Shown piece by piece: positions 36,900 through 45,833 of a stretch of 64,000 nt of DNA. The DNA lies in contig NC_013203.1 of the NCBI RefSeq assembly GCF_000024225.1, positions 682,001-746,000 of the forward strand, read 5' to 3'. The notes under the pieces were generated by a model. The model searched no databases and was not told the origin of the DNA. It worked only from the letters and a program-made list of their open reading frames with translations. Position 1 is the stretch's first letter, and every line of letters begins with the position of its first letter. Origin of the DNA: Lancefieldella parvula DSM 20469. Lineage in GTDB: Bacteria; Actinomycetota; Coriobacteriia; Coriobacteriales; Atopobiaceae. A program made the translations under genes and the position numbers.

Positions 36900-38249
36900 A
36901 TGAATCAGATTCAAGAGAAAGAAGATTCTGTTCTTTCAGTATCTGATGCAGTGCTTTTTGCAAAAAATGAAGTTGCCTCAATGCCGTCTATGACGGTAGT
37001 TGGAGAGGTTTCTGGATTTAGAGGTCCAAACTACAAATCTGGTCATTGCTATTTTGACGTAAAAGACCCAGTTAGCTCTATGTCGGTTATTGTTTGGTCA
37101 AAGATTTATGCTGCTAGTGGTATTACGTTGCAAGACGGCATGAAGATTCAGATGAAGGGAAAGTTTGATATTTACGCTTCAAGCGGCAAGCTTTCTTTTC
37201 ATGCTCGCACTATCCAGATTGCTGGAGAAGGAGACCTCCGTCAGAAGGTGGCACAGCTTGCTAAAAAGCTAGAAAAAGAAGGTCTTACTGATATTTCTAG
37301 AAAGCGCTCTATTCCAGAGTTTTGTACGCGCATTGGTGTGGTTACGTCACTTTCTGGTAGCGTAATTGATGACGTTAAACGTACGCTTGCACGTAGAAAC
37401 CCCCTTGTAGAGCTTGAGGTTTCCGGATGTGCTGTTCAGGGCACTCATGCGCCCGCAACTATCATCAGAGCGCTTCAGGTGGCTGCAACCACGCGTCCAG
37501 ACGCAATCTTGCTGGTACGTGGTGGTGGCTCATTTGAAGACCTTATGTGTTTCAATGATGAGGGAGTAGCGCGTGCTATTGCTGCATGCCCTATTCCTGT
37601 TATTACAGGTATTGGACATGAGCCAGATACTACAATTGCAGATATGGTTTCTGATAGAAGAACTTCAACGCCAACGGCTGCTGCAGAGTCTGTGGCTCCC
37701 GCAATTAGCGAGTTACAGACTACGTTTAATAACAGAATTTCTCGCCTTGGAAACGCTACAAGAAAGATTTTGCAGTTCTATAAAACGGGTCTTATTACTG
37801 TTGAACAGCGTTCTAACTTGGCAATGAAGAATGTTTTATCAAGTAAAAAATATCAGCTAGATAAGTTGTCTGATCGTCCTTGTTTGAAGGATCCTATTTA
37901 TATTATTTCTACAAGAACAGAAGATCTCAATCAGACTGAGCAAAGGTTAATGGATGCTTTTCCTGCACTTCTTTCAAGAAAAAAAGAGATGCTTTTTGTT
38001 GAGTCACAAAGACTTACCAGAGCTAGTGCCGCCATGTTTCATCCACATCAGGCTTTGCTGTCTTCGCTTGCAGGAAGGCTAGATGCACTTTCTCCTTTAA
38101 AAGTTCTTACAAGGGGATATGCATACGTTCAAGATGAAAGAGGATCTGTTATTAAAACGGCCAAAGAGGCCTCTGTTGGAGATTCCTTGCTGGTCAAAAT
38201 GAGGGATGGAACAATTAAGGCAACTGTTTCTGACATTGAACTTTCATAA
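36900..38249 (+). CDS. xseA: Exodeoxyribonuclease VII large subunit
   Basis: Catalytic and DNA-binding subunit of the single-strand exonuclease VII, acting with XseB encoded 14 bases downstream. The 449-residue protein has the N-terminal OB domain (VVGEVSGFRGPNYKSGHCYF) and the catalytic domain with IGVVTSLSGSVIDDV, DAILLVRGGGSFEDL near residues 200-214, and ITGIGHEPDTTIADMVSDRR. The C-terminal coiled-coil region is as usual. The start at 36900 has only GGAA upstream, suggesting coupling to the peptidase gene. The GGCGAGAA copy at 37739 lies antisense (Ile-Ser-Arg-Leu). Confidence 0.95.
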   Translation: MNQIQEKEDSVLSVSDAVLFAKNEVASMPSMTVVGEVSGFRGPNYKSGHCYFDVKDPVSSMSVIVWSKIYAASGITLQDGMKIQMKGKFDIYASSGKLSFHARTIQIAGEGDLRQKVAQLAKKLEKEGLTDISRKRSIPEFCTRIGVVTSLSGSVIDDVKRTLARRNPLVELEVSGCAVQGTHAPATIIRALQVAATTRPDAILLVRGGGSFEDLMCFNDEGVARAIAACPIPVITGIGHEPDTTIADMVSDRRTSTPTAAAESVAPAISELQTTFNNRISRLGNATRKILQFYKTGLITVEQRSNLAMKNVLSSKKYQLDKLSDRPCLKDPIYIISTRTEDLNQTEQRLMDAFPALLSRKKEMLFVESQRLTRASAAMFHPHQALLSSLAGRLDALSPLKVLTRGYAYVQDERGSVIKTAKEASVGDSLLVKMRDGTIKATVSDIELS

Positions 38250-38263
38250 ATAAGAGGAATGAT

Positions 38264-38527
38264 ATGGATACTAAGAAGACTGAAGAGCTAACTTTTAAAG
38301 ATGCTTCTATTGAACTTGAGCAGATTGTTCGTAAGCTTGAAGGTACTGACTTGGAGCTTGAGGAGTCTTTGGCTCTGTATGCTCGTGGTGTTGAGCTGGT
38401 AAAAGACTTGCGTAGTAGGCTTGATACTGCTGAGCAAAAGGTAAAAGTTTTGCTTGATGAGTCTCAGGCTGGGGCGGCAATTACTGATACAACTGCAGCA
38501 CCCTCCACTGCATATTTAGATGAATAG
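38264..38527 (+). CDS. xseB: Exodeoxyribonuclease VII small subunit
   Basis: Small helical subunit required for exonuclease VII. The 87-residue protein has the typical pattern TFKDASIELEQIVRKLEGTD and LEESLALYARGVELV, a helical hairpin. The ATG at 38264 has GAGGA upstream. The last about 15 residues (TTAAPSTAYLDE) are a divergent tail. It lies 14 bases after xseA and 10 bases before the HIT gene. Confidence 0.92.
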   Translation: MDTKKTEELTFKDASIELEQIVRKLEGTDLELEESLALYARGVELVKDLRSRLDTAEQKVKVLLDESQAGAAITDTTAAPSTAYLDE

Positions 38528-38537
38528 AGGAGAAGCT

Positions 38538-38882
38538 ATGTCTGATTGTATTTTTTGTAAGCTGGCAAACAAAGAGATTCCTACAGACTTTCTTTATGAG
38601 GATGAAAATGTTGTAGCTTTTAATGACTTGCATCCTCTAACTCCTGTCCATGTTCTTGTTGTTCCTAAGAAACATTATGACAACATCATTGATGGTATTC
38701 CTGCTAACACTCTTGAAAGTGTCACTAAAGCTATTGCTGCAGTAACAGAAAAAACAGGAATCAAAGAATCTGGTTTCCGCGTAATAACTAATACCGGCGA
38801 GCATGGCGGGCAGTCAATTAATCATGTGCACTTCCATGTTTTGGGTGGCAGGCAACTTGATGATGCAATGGGTGAAGAATAA
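38538..38882 (+). CDS. HIT family nucleotide-binding protein
   Basis: A 114-residue histidine-triad hydrolase, related to HinT, which acts on purine nucleotide phosphoramidates or aminoacyl-AMP. CIFCKLANKEIPTDFLYED starts the fold and the triad is QSINHVHFHVLGG near residues 95-107. The ATG at 38538 has GAGGAG upstream; an in-frame ATG at 38520 lies within xseB. It is the last gene of the metallopeptidase-xseA-xseB run. Confidence 0.9.
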   Translation: MSDCIFCKLANKEIPTDFLYEDENVVAFNDLHPLTPVHVLVVPKKHYDNIIDGIPANTLESVTKAIAAVTEKTGIKESGFRVITNTGEHGGQSINHVHFHVLGGRQLDDAMGEE

Positions 38883-39018
38883 AAATATTTAAGTTTTTTG
38901 CTCGTCTATTTAGTCTCAAGACATCTTGGGGTTTATTATGTCATGCGGTTATGTTTGTTTGAAGTAGGAGAGAAGAAGACTAACCAGTCTTACACAGCTT
39001 CACAGAAAGAGGAGTTAC

Positions 39019-40188
39019 ATGAACGTACTGGTTATTAACGCTGGCAGCTCATCTCTTAAGTATCAGCTTCTGGACGTTGACACTCGCGAGGTTTATGCAA
39101 AGGGAAACTGCGAGCGTATTGGCATCGAAGGTTCTTTTGTTGGCCATGAGGAGCTTGGTGGAGAGAAACAAAAACTTGAGGTTGCTCTTCCTGACCACAA
39201 GACAGCTATTAAGCATGTCTTTGACATCCTTAAGACTATTGATAAGCCAATTGATGGTATTGGTCACCGCGTTGTTCAGGGTGGTTGGTACTTCCCAGAG
39301 TCTGCAGTTGTAGATGATAAGGTCTTGGCTCAGGTCCGTGAGGTTGCCCCACTTGCTCCTCTTCATAACTACGCAGAGGCTGACGTTATTGAGATTTGTC
39401 GCGAGCTTTTCCCAGAGGTTGGCAATGTAATCGTCTGTGATACCTCCTTCCACTTCAATATGCCAGAGAAGGCACATCGCTATGCTCTTCCTCGCGATGT
39501 TGTTGATAAGTATCACGTCCGTAAGTACGGCGCACACGGTACCTCTCACCGTTATATTTGGCGTGCAACTAATGAGTTTACCAACGGTCAGACTCACAAG
39601 CTGGTAAGCTGCCACCTTGGTTCTGGTGCTTCTCTTTCCGCTATTGAGGATGGACGCGATCTTGAGACCACTATGGGTCTCACTCCACTTGATGGTCTTA
39701 TCATGGGCACCCGTTGCGGTACTATTGACCCTGCTACAGTGTTTTATCTCTCTCGCGTTGGCGGTTACTCTATCGATGAGATTGACACTATGATGAACAA
39801 ACAGTCCGGTCTTCTCGCTCTGTCCGGTCACTCTGATTCTCGTGATATTGAGGACGGCGCTCACGCAGGGGATAAAGACTGCCAGCTTGCACTTGAGATG
39901 TTCTACTATCGCACTTCTCAGCTCATCATGGAGATGGCTCAGGCTATGCACGGCTTTGATACCATGGCATTTTCTGCTGGTATTGGTGAGAACTCCGATG
40001 AGATGCGTCTTGGCGTTGTTAAAGAGCTTGAGTGGATGGGTGTCAAGATTGATGAGGAGAAGAACAAGGTTCGCTCCGGTGAAATCCGTGACATCTCTGC
40101 TCCAGATTCAAAGGTACGCGTTTTGATTGTTCCTACCAATGAGGAGTACATGATCGCTCTTGACGTTCAGGAGCTTCTAGGTAAGTAA
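39019..40188 (+). CDS. ackA: Acetate kinase
   Basis: Makes ATP and acetate from acetyl phosphate. The 389-residue protein has the N-terminal VLVINAGSSSLKYQLLD and the conserved RVVQGGWYFPESA, GTSHRYIWRA, CHLGSGASL and TMGLTPLDGLIMGTRCG. AGAGGAG precedes the ATG. The partner pta lies nearby but on the other strand, separated by a GalM-like gene, so the two are not co-transcribed. The 136 bases upstream show only a short weak hairpin and no clear operator. Confidence 0.97.
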   Translation: MNVLVINAGSSSLKYQLLDVDTREVYAKGNCERIGIEGSFVGHEELGGEKQKLEVALPDHKTAIKHVFDILKTIDKPIDGIGHRVVQGGWYFPESAVVDDKVLAQVREVAPLAPLHNYAEADVIEICRELFPEVGNVIVCDTSFHFNMPEKAHRYALPRDVVDKYHVRKYGAHGTSHRYIWRATNEFTNGQTHKLVSCHLGSGASLSAIEDGRDLETTMGLTPLDGLIMGTRCGTIDPATVFYLSRVGGYSIDEIDTMMNKQSGLLALSGHSDSRDIEDGAHAGDKDCQLALEMFYYRTSQLIMEMAQAMHGFDTMAFSAGIGENSDEMRLGVVKELEWMGVKIDEEKNKVRSGEIRDISAPDSKVRVLIVPTNEEYMIALDVQELLGK

Positions 40189-40217
40189 GCTTTACTTATA
40201 ATCTGAAGAATTTTATC

Positions 40218-40244
40218 AACTCCCGCTTTATGCGGGAGTTTTTT
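40218..40244. terminator. Terminator after ackA
   Basis: AACTCCCGC pairs with GCGGGAGTT around TTTAT, followed by a T run. It may also serve the convergent epimerase gene. Confidence 0.92.
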
Positions 40245-40257
40245 ATAAAGATATGCA

Positions 40258-41199
40258 TTAGAAGACCGTGATGCTCAATGTTTTAGTAATGCTTTGCTTA
40301 GGTTCAAGGCTTATGATACCTGGCTTGTGCTCAAAGATACCATCGGTGTCAATGGTATCTGCAATGCCGCACCATGGCTCAAGGGCAACAAAAGGACAAC
40401 CAGGAGCTGCGCTCCAAATACCCAGATAATCAAAGCCTTCAAAATCCATCTGAATGCCATGAGTTTCGTAGACATCATTTGTGATTGCGTCTTCAGTATC
40501 ACTTTCAATGCTATTCGCAGTAACGTTGGATGTCAGTACAATGCGTCTATCAGGAACATTTTCAAGCGTGATGGTCTTCTCGCGATCAATAAGTTCCCAA
40601 GACAGAGGAAGTGTATCAGAGTTCACAATAAGCCTCTGAGGAGTTGCGTAGTCACAAAGCCCTTCGTCGGTAATAGAAGGACCATAGCTGGTCCAGGAGC
40701 GCGTAAACGTGAGGCAATACTGGTCTAAAGAGGTTGACTCAACGCCCGGAACAGGAATGTTAAATGCAGGGTGTGCACCAAGGGTGAACGGCAATACAAC
40801 ATTTGCAGGATTGGTGACTTCATAGGTTTGTGTCAGCGTATTGTTTGCTACCGAGAAGATCAGTCTGAGCTCAAAGCTGTAAGGATAAGACTTGCGAGTC
40901 TCCTCTGTGCTTTTTAGCTGGAGCGTTACAGAAGAATTGCTCTTCTCGACAACTTCAAATTGGTTGAGACGAGCAAGTCCATGGCGAGAAAGGGAAACGG
41001 TACCCTCTGCAGACTTTGCCTTACCATCTTTGAGAACACCAACAATGGGGAAGAGGATGGGTGCACGTCTTGGCCACCAGTTGGAATCTCCCTGCCAGAG
41101 GTATTCAGACTCACCCTTACGTAAGCTCATGAGCTGTGCACCCATGGTGTCAATTGAAGCGGTAAGAGAGTCGCTAGAAATAGAAATAATTTCAGACAT
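40258..41199 (-). CDS. Aldose 1-epimerase family protein (LacX-like)
   Basis: Beta-sandwich protein of the galactose mutarotase/LacX family, predicted to interconvert sugar anomers. The 313-residue protein has the catalytic His/Glu region FTLGAHPAFNIPV near residues 139-151, SRHGLARLNQF near 71-81, and a late LEPWCGIADTID with the Glu. The ATG at 41199 has GGAGG upstream. No sugar-transport gene is adjacent, so the substrate is unclear; the glf gene 1.3 kb away may be relevant for galactose. One GGCGAGAA copy is antisense inside it (40983). Confidence 0.85.
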   Translation of the reverse strand: MSEIISISSDSLTASIDTMGAQLMSLRKGESEYLWQGDSNWWPRRAPILFPIVGVLKDGKAKSAEGTVSLSRHGLARLNQFEVVEKSNSSVTLQLKSTEETRKSYPYSFELRLIFSVANNTLTQTYEVTNPANVVLPFTLGAHPAFNIPVPGVESTSLDQYCLTFTRSWTSYGPSITDEGLCDYATPQRLIVNSDTLPLSWELIDREKTITLENVPDRRIVLTSNVTANSIESDTEDAITNDVYETHGIQMDFEGFDYLGIWSAAPGCPFVALEPWCGIADTIDTDGIFEHKPGIISLEPKQSITKTLSITVF

Positions 41200-41219
41200 T
41201 GATGCCTCCAGCTAAAGAA

Positions 41220-41247
41220 TAAGCCAGCCTCTTATAAGACTGGCTTA
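41220..41247 (-). terminator. Terminator after pta
   Basis: On the minus strand TAAGCCAG pairs with CTGGCTTA and is followed by TTCTTT; it lies about 80 bases after the pta stop and before the epimerase start. Confidence 0.7.
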
Positions 41248-41328
41248 GTATATCAAGTTAGAATGAGCAAAGAGCTTCTTCTAGTTAAACGTATGATGTA
41301 GGAGCACCCGTCCGCTAGTTTAGAAAGA

Positions 41329-42309
41329 CTAGTTATTGTCTGCCATTTGAGCCTGAACAGCAGTAATTGCAACAACACCAACAATATCGTCAGCAGAGCA
41401 ACCACGGGAGAGATCGTTGACAGGACGAGCAATACCCTGAAGGATTGGTCCGTATGCATCAGCACCACTGAAACGCTGAACAAGCTTGTAGCCAATGTTG
41501 CCAGCCTCAAGGTTGGGGAAGACAAGGATGTTAGCGTTTCCAGCAACTTTGGAGAATGGAGCCTTGAGCTTACCAACCTCAGGAACAAGAGCTGCGTCAA
41601 GCTGAAGGTCGCCGTCAAGTGCAAGCTCAGCGTTTTTCTCGTGAGCAAGCTTTGTGGCCTCCTGGACCTTCTCGGCAGTTGCGCCACCAGCAGAGCCCAT
41701 GGTGGAGTAGGAGAGCATAGCAACGCGAGGCTCGTCGCTCATGAACGCGCGCCAAGAATCAGCGGAAGCAAGAGCAATCTCGGAGAGTTCCTCTGCGGAT
41801 GGATCAATGTTGAGGCCACAGTCAGCAAAGAGCAAGGTGCCATCCTCACCAAAGCCAGTAGAGGTGCTCATGATAAAGAATGCAGAAACCAGTTTAGTAC
41901 CAGGAGCAGTCTTGATGATTTGCAGCGCAGGCCTCAAAGTGTTTGCAGTTGAGTGGCAAGCACCAGAAACCAGACCATCAGCGTCACCCATCTTGACCAT
42001 CATGGTTGCAAAGTAGGTAGCATCGTTCATCTGCTTGCGAGCTTCCTCAATGGTGACGCCCTTGCGAGCACGTAGTTCAGCAAACTTCTGAGCATATGCC
42101 TCATGGCGCTCATCAGTGGCAGGGTCTACTACAGTTGCGCCCGGAACATTAATCTGCTCAGGATTGCCAAGAATAATGACCTTTGCAATACCCTCTGCAA
42201 CAATCTTCTTAGCAGCATCGATGGTACGCTGATCCTCGCCTTCTGGAAGAACAATGGTCTTTACGTCAGACTTAGCGGTTTCTTTCATACGGTCAAGAAA
42301 CTTGCTCAT
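41329..42309 (-). CDS. pta: Phosphate acetyltransferase
   Basis: Converts acetyl-CoA and phosphate to acetyl phosphate for AckA. The 326-residue protein is the short form, without the N-terminal DRTGG-type domain. The PTA/PTB fold shows TIVLPEGEDQRTIDAA, GLVSGACHSTANTLRPALQI near residues 114-133, and ANILVFPNLEAGNIGYKLVQ near 257-276. The ATG at 42309 has GGAG upstream. It is divergent from glf. The separation from ackA by an epimerase gene and opposite orientation is unusual but not unknown. Confidence 0.96.
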   Translation of the reverse strand: MSKFLDRMKETAKSDVKTIVLPEGEDQRTIDAAKKIVAEGIAKVIILGNPEQINVPGATVVDPATDERHEAYAQKFAELRARKGVTIEEARKQMNDATYFATMMVKMGDADGLVSGACHSTANTLRPALQIIKTAPGTKLVSAFFIMSTSTGFGEDGTLLFADCGLNIDPSAEELSEIALASADSWRAFMSDEPRVAMLSYSTMGSAGGATAEKVQEATKLAHEKNAELALDGDLQLDAALVPEVGKLKAPFSKVAGNANILVFPNLEAGNIGYKLVQRFSGADAYGPILQGIARPVNDLSRGCSADDIVGVVAITAVQAQMADNN

Positions 42310-42485
42310 GTGTCATGCTCCAATCATATTTTGATATCTGTACCTTGTTGAGTTTTGCACTTCTCAACTTGTAGTTTGTATAAAAGCCAGATACAAAATG
42401 TTAAGAAATGCATTTTCACACTAGTTGCATATTTTACGCCTAACGGTAGAGCTTTGTGCTCCGCATAACTCACTTTATGGTCACG

Positions 42486-42494
42486 TGTTAAAAT
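42486..42494 (+). promoter_or_regulatory. Extended -10 promoter of glf
   Basis: TGTTAAAAT, an extended -10 element 56 bases before the glf ATG. A small TGCGC/GCGCA hairpin (42520-42535) lies just before the GGAGG ribosome-binding site. Confidence 0.5.
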
Positions 42495-42549
42495 GGGTAA
42501 AGTTTTTGTATACAAATCCTGCGCACTTAGGCGCACATGGAGGTTTTAT

Positions 42550-43752
42550 ATGTCAATCAATCATGGTCTTCCTGCCGGTTTTAACCCCGACAACTACAAT
42601 GTTATTGTTGTTGGAGCTGGCTATGCGGGTGCAGTTGTTGCGCGCCGTATGGCAGAAAACTGCAATTCAAAGGTAGCAATCTTTGAGCGCAGAAATCACA
42701 TTGCCGGCAACGCTTACGATCGCCTTGATAACGCGGGTGTTCTTGTTCACGAGTACGGTCCGCATATCTACCACACCATGAGTGACCGCGTTCACCAGTT
42801 CCTCTCGCGCTTTACTGAGTGGACTAACTACCAGCATAAGGTTTTGGCTAACATTAACGGCCAGCTAATGCCCGTTCCTTTTAACCACCAGTCTTTGAAG
42901 CTTGCCTTTGGAGAAGAGCGTGGCGAGAAGCTCTATCAGAAGCTGGTTCTTACGTTTGGTGAGAATGTCAAAGTTCCTATCATGGAGCTTCGCGAGAAGA
43001 ACGATCCAGATCTGGAAGAGATTGCTGATTACGTTTACGAGAACGTTTTCCTGCATTACACCATGAAGCAGTGGGGAAAGACTCCAGACCAGATTGACAA
43101 GTCCATCACGGGTCGTGTTCCAATTTTTGTTGGCGATGATGACCGTTATTTCCCAGGCGCAACATATCAGGGTATGCCAAAAGAGGGCTACACTAAGCTC
43201 TTTGAGAATATGCTTGACCATGATTTGATTGACGTCTTCTTAGATGTTGATGTCCGCGACATTATGAAGCTCAGTGCGTCTAACATTAGTGTTTGCGAGA
43301 AGCCATTTGTGGGTGAGGTAATTTATACCGGTCCTCTGGATGAGCTTTTCAATCTCGACCAGGGTGCTCTGCCATATCGTACGCTTGATATGCAGTTTGA
43401 GACGCTTGATCAAGATCAATTCCAGCCTGTTGGTACCGTAAATTACACCACTAGCGAGGACTTTACTCGTATCACTGAGTTTAAGAATATGACTGGTCAG
43501 GTTGTTCCAGGTAAAACAACTATCATGCGTGAGTACTCACATGCATATGTTCCAGAGAGTGGTCAGACCCCTTATTACGCCATTCTTGAGCCAGAAAATC
43601 AGAAGCTCTATCGCTCTTACAAGGAGCGTACTTCTGGCATCTTGAACTTCCATGCAGTTGGTCGTCTTGCTGAGTATCGTTACTACGACATGGATGGCGT
43701 TGTTGCTTCTGCGCTGGAACTCTCTGACGAGCTTATTGCTCATCAGGCATAG
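42550..43752 (+). CDS. glf: UDP-galactopyranose mutase
   Basis: FAD enzyme that converts UDP-galactopyranose to UDP-galactofuranose, a precursor of galactofuranose in surface glycans. The 400-residue protein has the FAD motif VIVVGAGYAGAVVARRMAE near residues 18-36, RRNHIAGNAYD, EYGPHIYHT and a late GRLAEYRYYDMD. The ATG at 42550 has GGAGG 7 bases upstream, so the in-frame ATG at 42493 is rejected. It is followed 11 bases later by a GT2 glycosyltransferase, which may use the product. One in-frame GGCGAGAA copy (42922). Confidence 0.96.
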   Translation: MSINHGLPAGFNPDNYNVIVVGAGYAGAVVARRMAENCNSKVAIFERRNHIAGNAYDRLDNAGVLVHEYGPHIYHTMSDRVHQFLSRFTEWTNYQHKVLANINGQLMPVPFNHQSLKLAFGEERGEKLYQKLVLTFGENVKVPIMELREKNDPDLEEIADYVYENVFLHYTMKQWGKTPDQIDKSITGRVPIFVGDDDRYFPGATYQGMPKEGYTKLFENMLDHDLIDVFLDVDVRDIMKLSASNISVCEKPFVGEVIYTGPLDELFNLDQGALPYRTLDMQFETLDQDQFQPVGTVNYTTSEDFTRITEFKNMTGQVVPGKTTIMREYSHAYVPESGQTPYYAILEPENQKLYRSYKERTSGILNFHAVGRLAEYRYYDMDGVVASALELSDELIAHQA

Positions 43753-43763
43753 GGAGAGCTTGC

Positions 43764-44798
43764 ATGAATAAGACAATCACTTTTGGTATTCCATGCTATA
43801 ACTCTTCGGAGTACATGGATCACTGCATAGAGTCTATTCTTGAGGGTTCTGATTATGCCGATGACGTGCAGATTGTTATTGTTGATGATGGTTCTATAAA
43901 AGATGATACTGCCGCTAAGGCCGATGCTTGGCAGGATCGTTATCCAAACATTATTAAAGCCGTTCATCAAAAGAATGGCGGTCACGGCATTGCTGTTATG
44001 AAGGCTGTTTCTCACGCTGATGGTGTGTACTTTAAAAACATTGATTCAGATGACTGGGTAGATGGCGATGCCTTAAAGACTTTCCTCCAGCAGCTCCGCA
44101 CTTTTATTGCTTCTGATAATCCTGTTGACTTGGTTCTTTCTAACTATGTCTACGAGCACGTTGAGGACAATACTCAGAACTTTGTAGATTATCGCGATGC
44201 TATTCCCACCAATAAGATTATTGGATGGGATGAGATTGGCCGTTTCAAGCTGTCTCAGTACCTTCTGATGCACTCAATTACGTACCGAGTTGAAGTTCTG
44301 CGCTCTGCAAACATTCAGATGCCTGAACATACCTTCTATGTGGATAACGTCTACGCTTATGTTCCATTCCCTAAGGTAAAGACTATCTATTACGTTGACG
44401 TTGATTTGTATCGTTACTTCATTGGTCGAGACGATCAATCAGTTAACGAGAAAGTCTTAACAAGCCGCGTGGATCACTACTGGCGTGTTGCTCGAAATAT
44501 GATGCATGCATATCACATCTACGACGACGTTTCATCTCCACGTCTTCAAACGTACATGATGAGTTACTTCACTATCATCATGGCTATCTGCTCGGTTTTC
44601 TCTAAGATGAGTGACCGCGAGGACGCTATGGACCAACTGGAGGAGCTCTGGGATGAGCTTCGTGCTTACGACAAGAAGATGTACCGCAAGGCTCGTTACG
44701 GTCTTGTAGGCACTGCTACAAACCTTCCTGGTAAGATTGGTAAGACGGTTACCATTGGTGGCTATCGTGTAGCTCAGAAGGTTGTTAAGTTCAACTAA
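43764..44798 (+). CDS. Glycosyltransferase family 2 protein
   Basis: A 344-residue GT-A fold glycosyltransferase. The N-terminal domain has ITFGIPCYNSSEYMDHCIES, IVIVDDGSIKDD and the metal-binding FKNIDSDDWVDGDA near residues 91-104. There is no membrane segment in the N-terminal part, and the C-terminus ends in a basic stretch (GKIGKTVTIGGYRVAQKVVK). The gene begins 11 bases after glf and ends at a bidirectional terminator. Its position suggests it transfers galactofuranose or a related sugar to a surface glycan, but the substrate is not seen in the sequence. Confidence 0.9.
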   Translation: MNKTITFGIPCYNSSEYMDHCIESILEGSDYADDVQIVIVDDGSIKDDTAAKADAWQDRYPNIIKAVHQKNGGHGIAVMKAVSHADGVYFKNIDSDDWVDGDALKTFLQQLRTFIASDNPVDLVLSNYVYEHVEDNTQNFVDYRDAIPTNKIIGWDEIGRFKLSQYLLMHSITYRVEVLRSANIQMPEHTFYVDNVYAYVPFPKVKTIYYVDVDLYRYFIGRDDQSVNEKVLTSRVDHYWRVARNMMHAYHIYDDVSSPRLQTYMMSYFTIIMAICSVFSKMSDREDAMDQLEELWDELRAYDKKMYRKARYGLVGTATNLPGKIGKTVTIGGYRVAQKVVKFN

Positions 44799-44822
44799 AT
44801 GTTTGAGCATATCTAAAAAGCA

Positions 44823-44856
44823 AAAACCCTCGTATTCAAGATGATACGAGGGTTTT
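44823..44856. terminator. Bidirectional terminator between GT2 and maf
   Basis: AAAACCCTCGTAT pairs with ATACGAGGGTTTT over 13 bp around an 8-base loop, with A and T runs at the ends. Confidence 0.92.
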
Positions 44857-44875
44857 CTTTATTTACAGAGGTGCT

Positions 44876-45538
44876 TTAGTGCTTACGACCCGCAAGGGCA
44901 TGCTCTAGATAGTCATGATTGCCGGTAAATTTAACCAGCTCTCGAGAAAGTAAAGAGATGGGGAGTCCCACGACATTCTCGTAATCTCCTTGAATGCTCT
45001 GAACTAGATAGCGGCCATTTCCCTGAATGCCGTAAGCGCCAGCCTTGTCCATTGGCTCACCTGAGGCAACGTAGGCAGCAATCTCATCTTCAGAGAGTTC
45101 AAAGAACGTGACGTCAGTAGTCTCCACAAACGCTACTGCAACAACAGATGGTGCTCCATCAGGAGAAGGGGACTTGAAAGCCTTAAAGCGTCGCAGAGCA
45201 ACACCAGTGGATACGTGGTGAGTCTGGCCAGAAAGCTTAGAGAGCATACGTTTTGCATCTTCAGCATCTGCAGGCTTGCCAAAAACCTTACCATCGACTG
45301 TCCAGACAATAGTATCTGCCGCAAGAACAATCTCATTGTTGAGCTTCTCAAAGTTGGGCTGCTCCATGAGCTTATAGCATACTGCAATGGCTTTTTCTTG
45401 AGCTAGGCGCTTTACAAGCGCAAGGGGTTTCTCGTCATCTTTACGAGTTTCATCAATATCAGCAGGCATAACCTGTGGATCTATTCCCATGGACTGTATA
45501 AGCTCAAGACGCCTAGGGGATTGTGATGCAAGAATCAT
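44876..45538 (-). CDS. maf: Maf family nucleotide pyrophosphatase
   Basis: Hydrolyses modified or canonical nucleoside triphosphates. The 220-residue protein begins with MILASQSPRRLELIQSMG, the phosphate-binding signature, followed by IVLAADTIVWTVDGKVFGKP near residues 68-87, SGQTHHVSTGVAL, and YGIQGNGRYLVQSIQGDYENVVGLP. The ATG at 45538 has AGGAA upstream; the frame is open earlier, to 45580, but lacks a ribosome-binding site. It is downstream of the ferredoxin gene, from which a terminator separates it. Confidence 0.93.
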   Translation of the reverse strand: MILASQSPRRLELIQSMGIDPQVMPADIDETRKDDEKPLALVKRLAQEKAIAVCYKLMEQPNFEKLNNEIVLAADTIVWTVDGKVFGKPADAEDAKRMLSKLSGQTHHVSTGVALRRFKAFKSPSPDGAPSVVAVAFVETTDVTFFELSEDEIAAYVASGEPMDKAGAYGIQGNGRYLVQSIQGDYENVVGLPISLLSRELVKFTGNHDYLEHALAGRKH

Positions 45539-45578
45539 GTAAATTCCTATCAATTGTGGTTTTGCTGATACTGTACCC

Positions 45579-45616
45579 AAAAAAGAAGCCTGATAGGCGA
45601 GAAACCCATCAGGCTT
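45579..45616 (-). terminator. Terminator of the ferredoxin gene with GGCGAGAA in its loop
   Basis: AAGCCTGAT (45586-45594) pairs with ATCAGGCTT (45608-45616); the 13-base loop is the motif GGCGAGAAACCC. On the minus strand the stem is followed by a T run (TTTTTT after one C). It ends the ferredoxin transcript before maf. Confidence 0.8.
45597..45604 (+). repeat. GGCGAGAA motif in a terminator loop
   Basis: AGGCGAGAAACCC fills the loop of the ferredoxin terminator. The rest of the stem is unrelated to the motif. Confidence 0.75.
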
Positions 45617-45647
45617 ACATGCTAAGAAAGAAAAGCTAAGCTAAAAA

Positions 45648-45833
45648 CTAGTCAAGCTCAATAGCGGTGACTGGGCAGCCGTCGCAAGCCTCCTGTGCTG
45701 CGTCCTCTGCAGCCTCAGGAACCTCTTCCTCAATAGCGTGAGCAAGACCGTCGTCGCCGATTGCAAATACCTCAGGAGCAGTGCTCTCGCAGAGACCGCA
45801 ACCGATGCAATCCTCATTAACTGTTGCCTTCAT
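45648..45833 (-). CDS. Ferredoxin, single [4Fe-4S] type
   Basis: A 61-residue electron carrier. CIGCGLC near residues 9-15 and a later CDGCPVTAI near 50-58 give the ligands for one cluster ([4Fe-4S], or possibly [3Fe-4S]). Acidic residues dominate the middle (EEEVPEAAEDAAQ). The ATG at 45833 has AGAGGAA upstream; longer open frames upstream of it are not supported. It could serve PflA-like radical enzymes or other redox partners, but no partner is adjacent. Confidence 0.9.
   Translation of the reverse strand: MKATVNEDCIGCGLCESTAPEVFAIGDDGLAHAIEEEVPEAAEDAAQEACDGCPVTAIELD

Noticed and set aside
44339-44348. DnaA-box-like GTGGATAAC (also near 53713)
   Set aside because: Single occurrences inside genes with no cluster, AT-rich unwinding element or dnaA/dnaN neighbours; no origin is supported.
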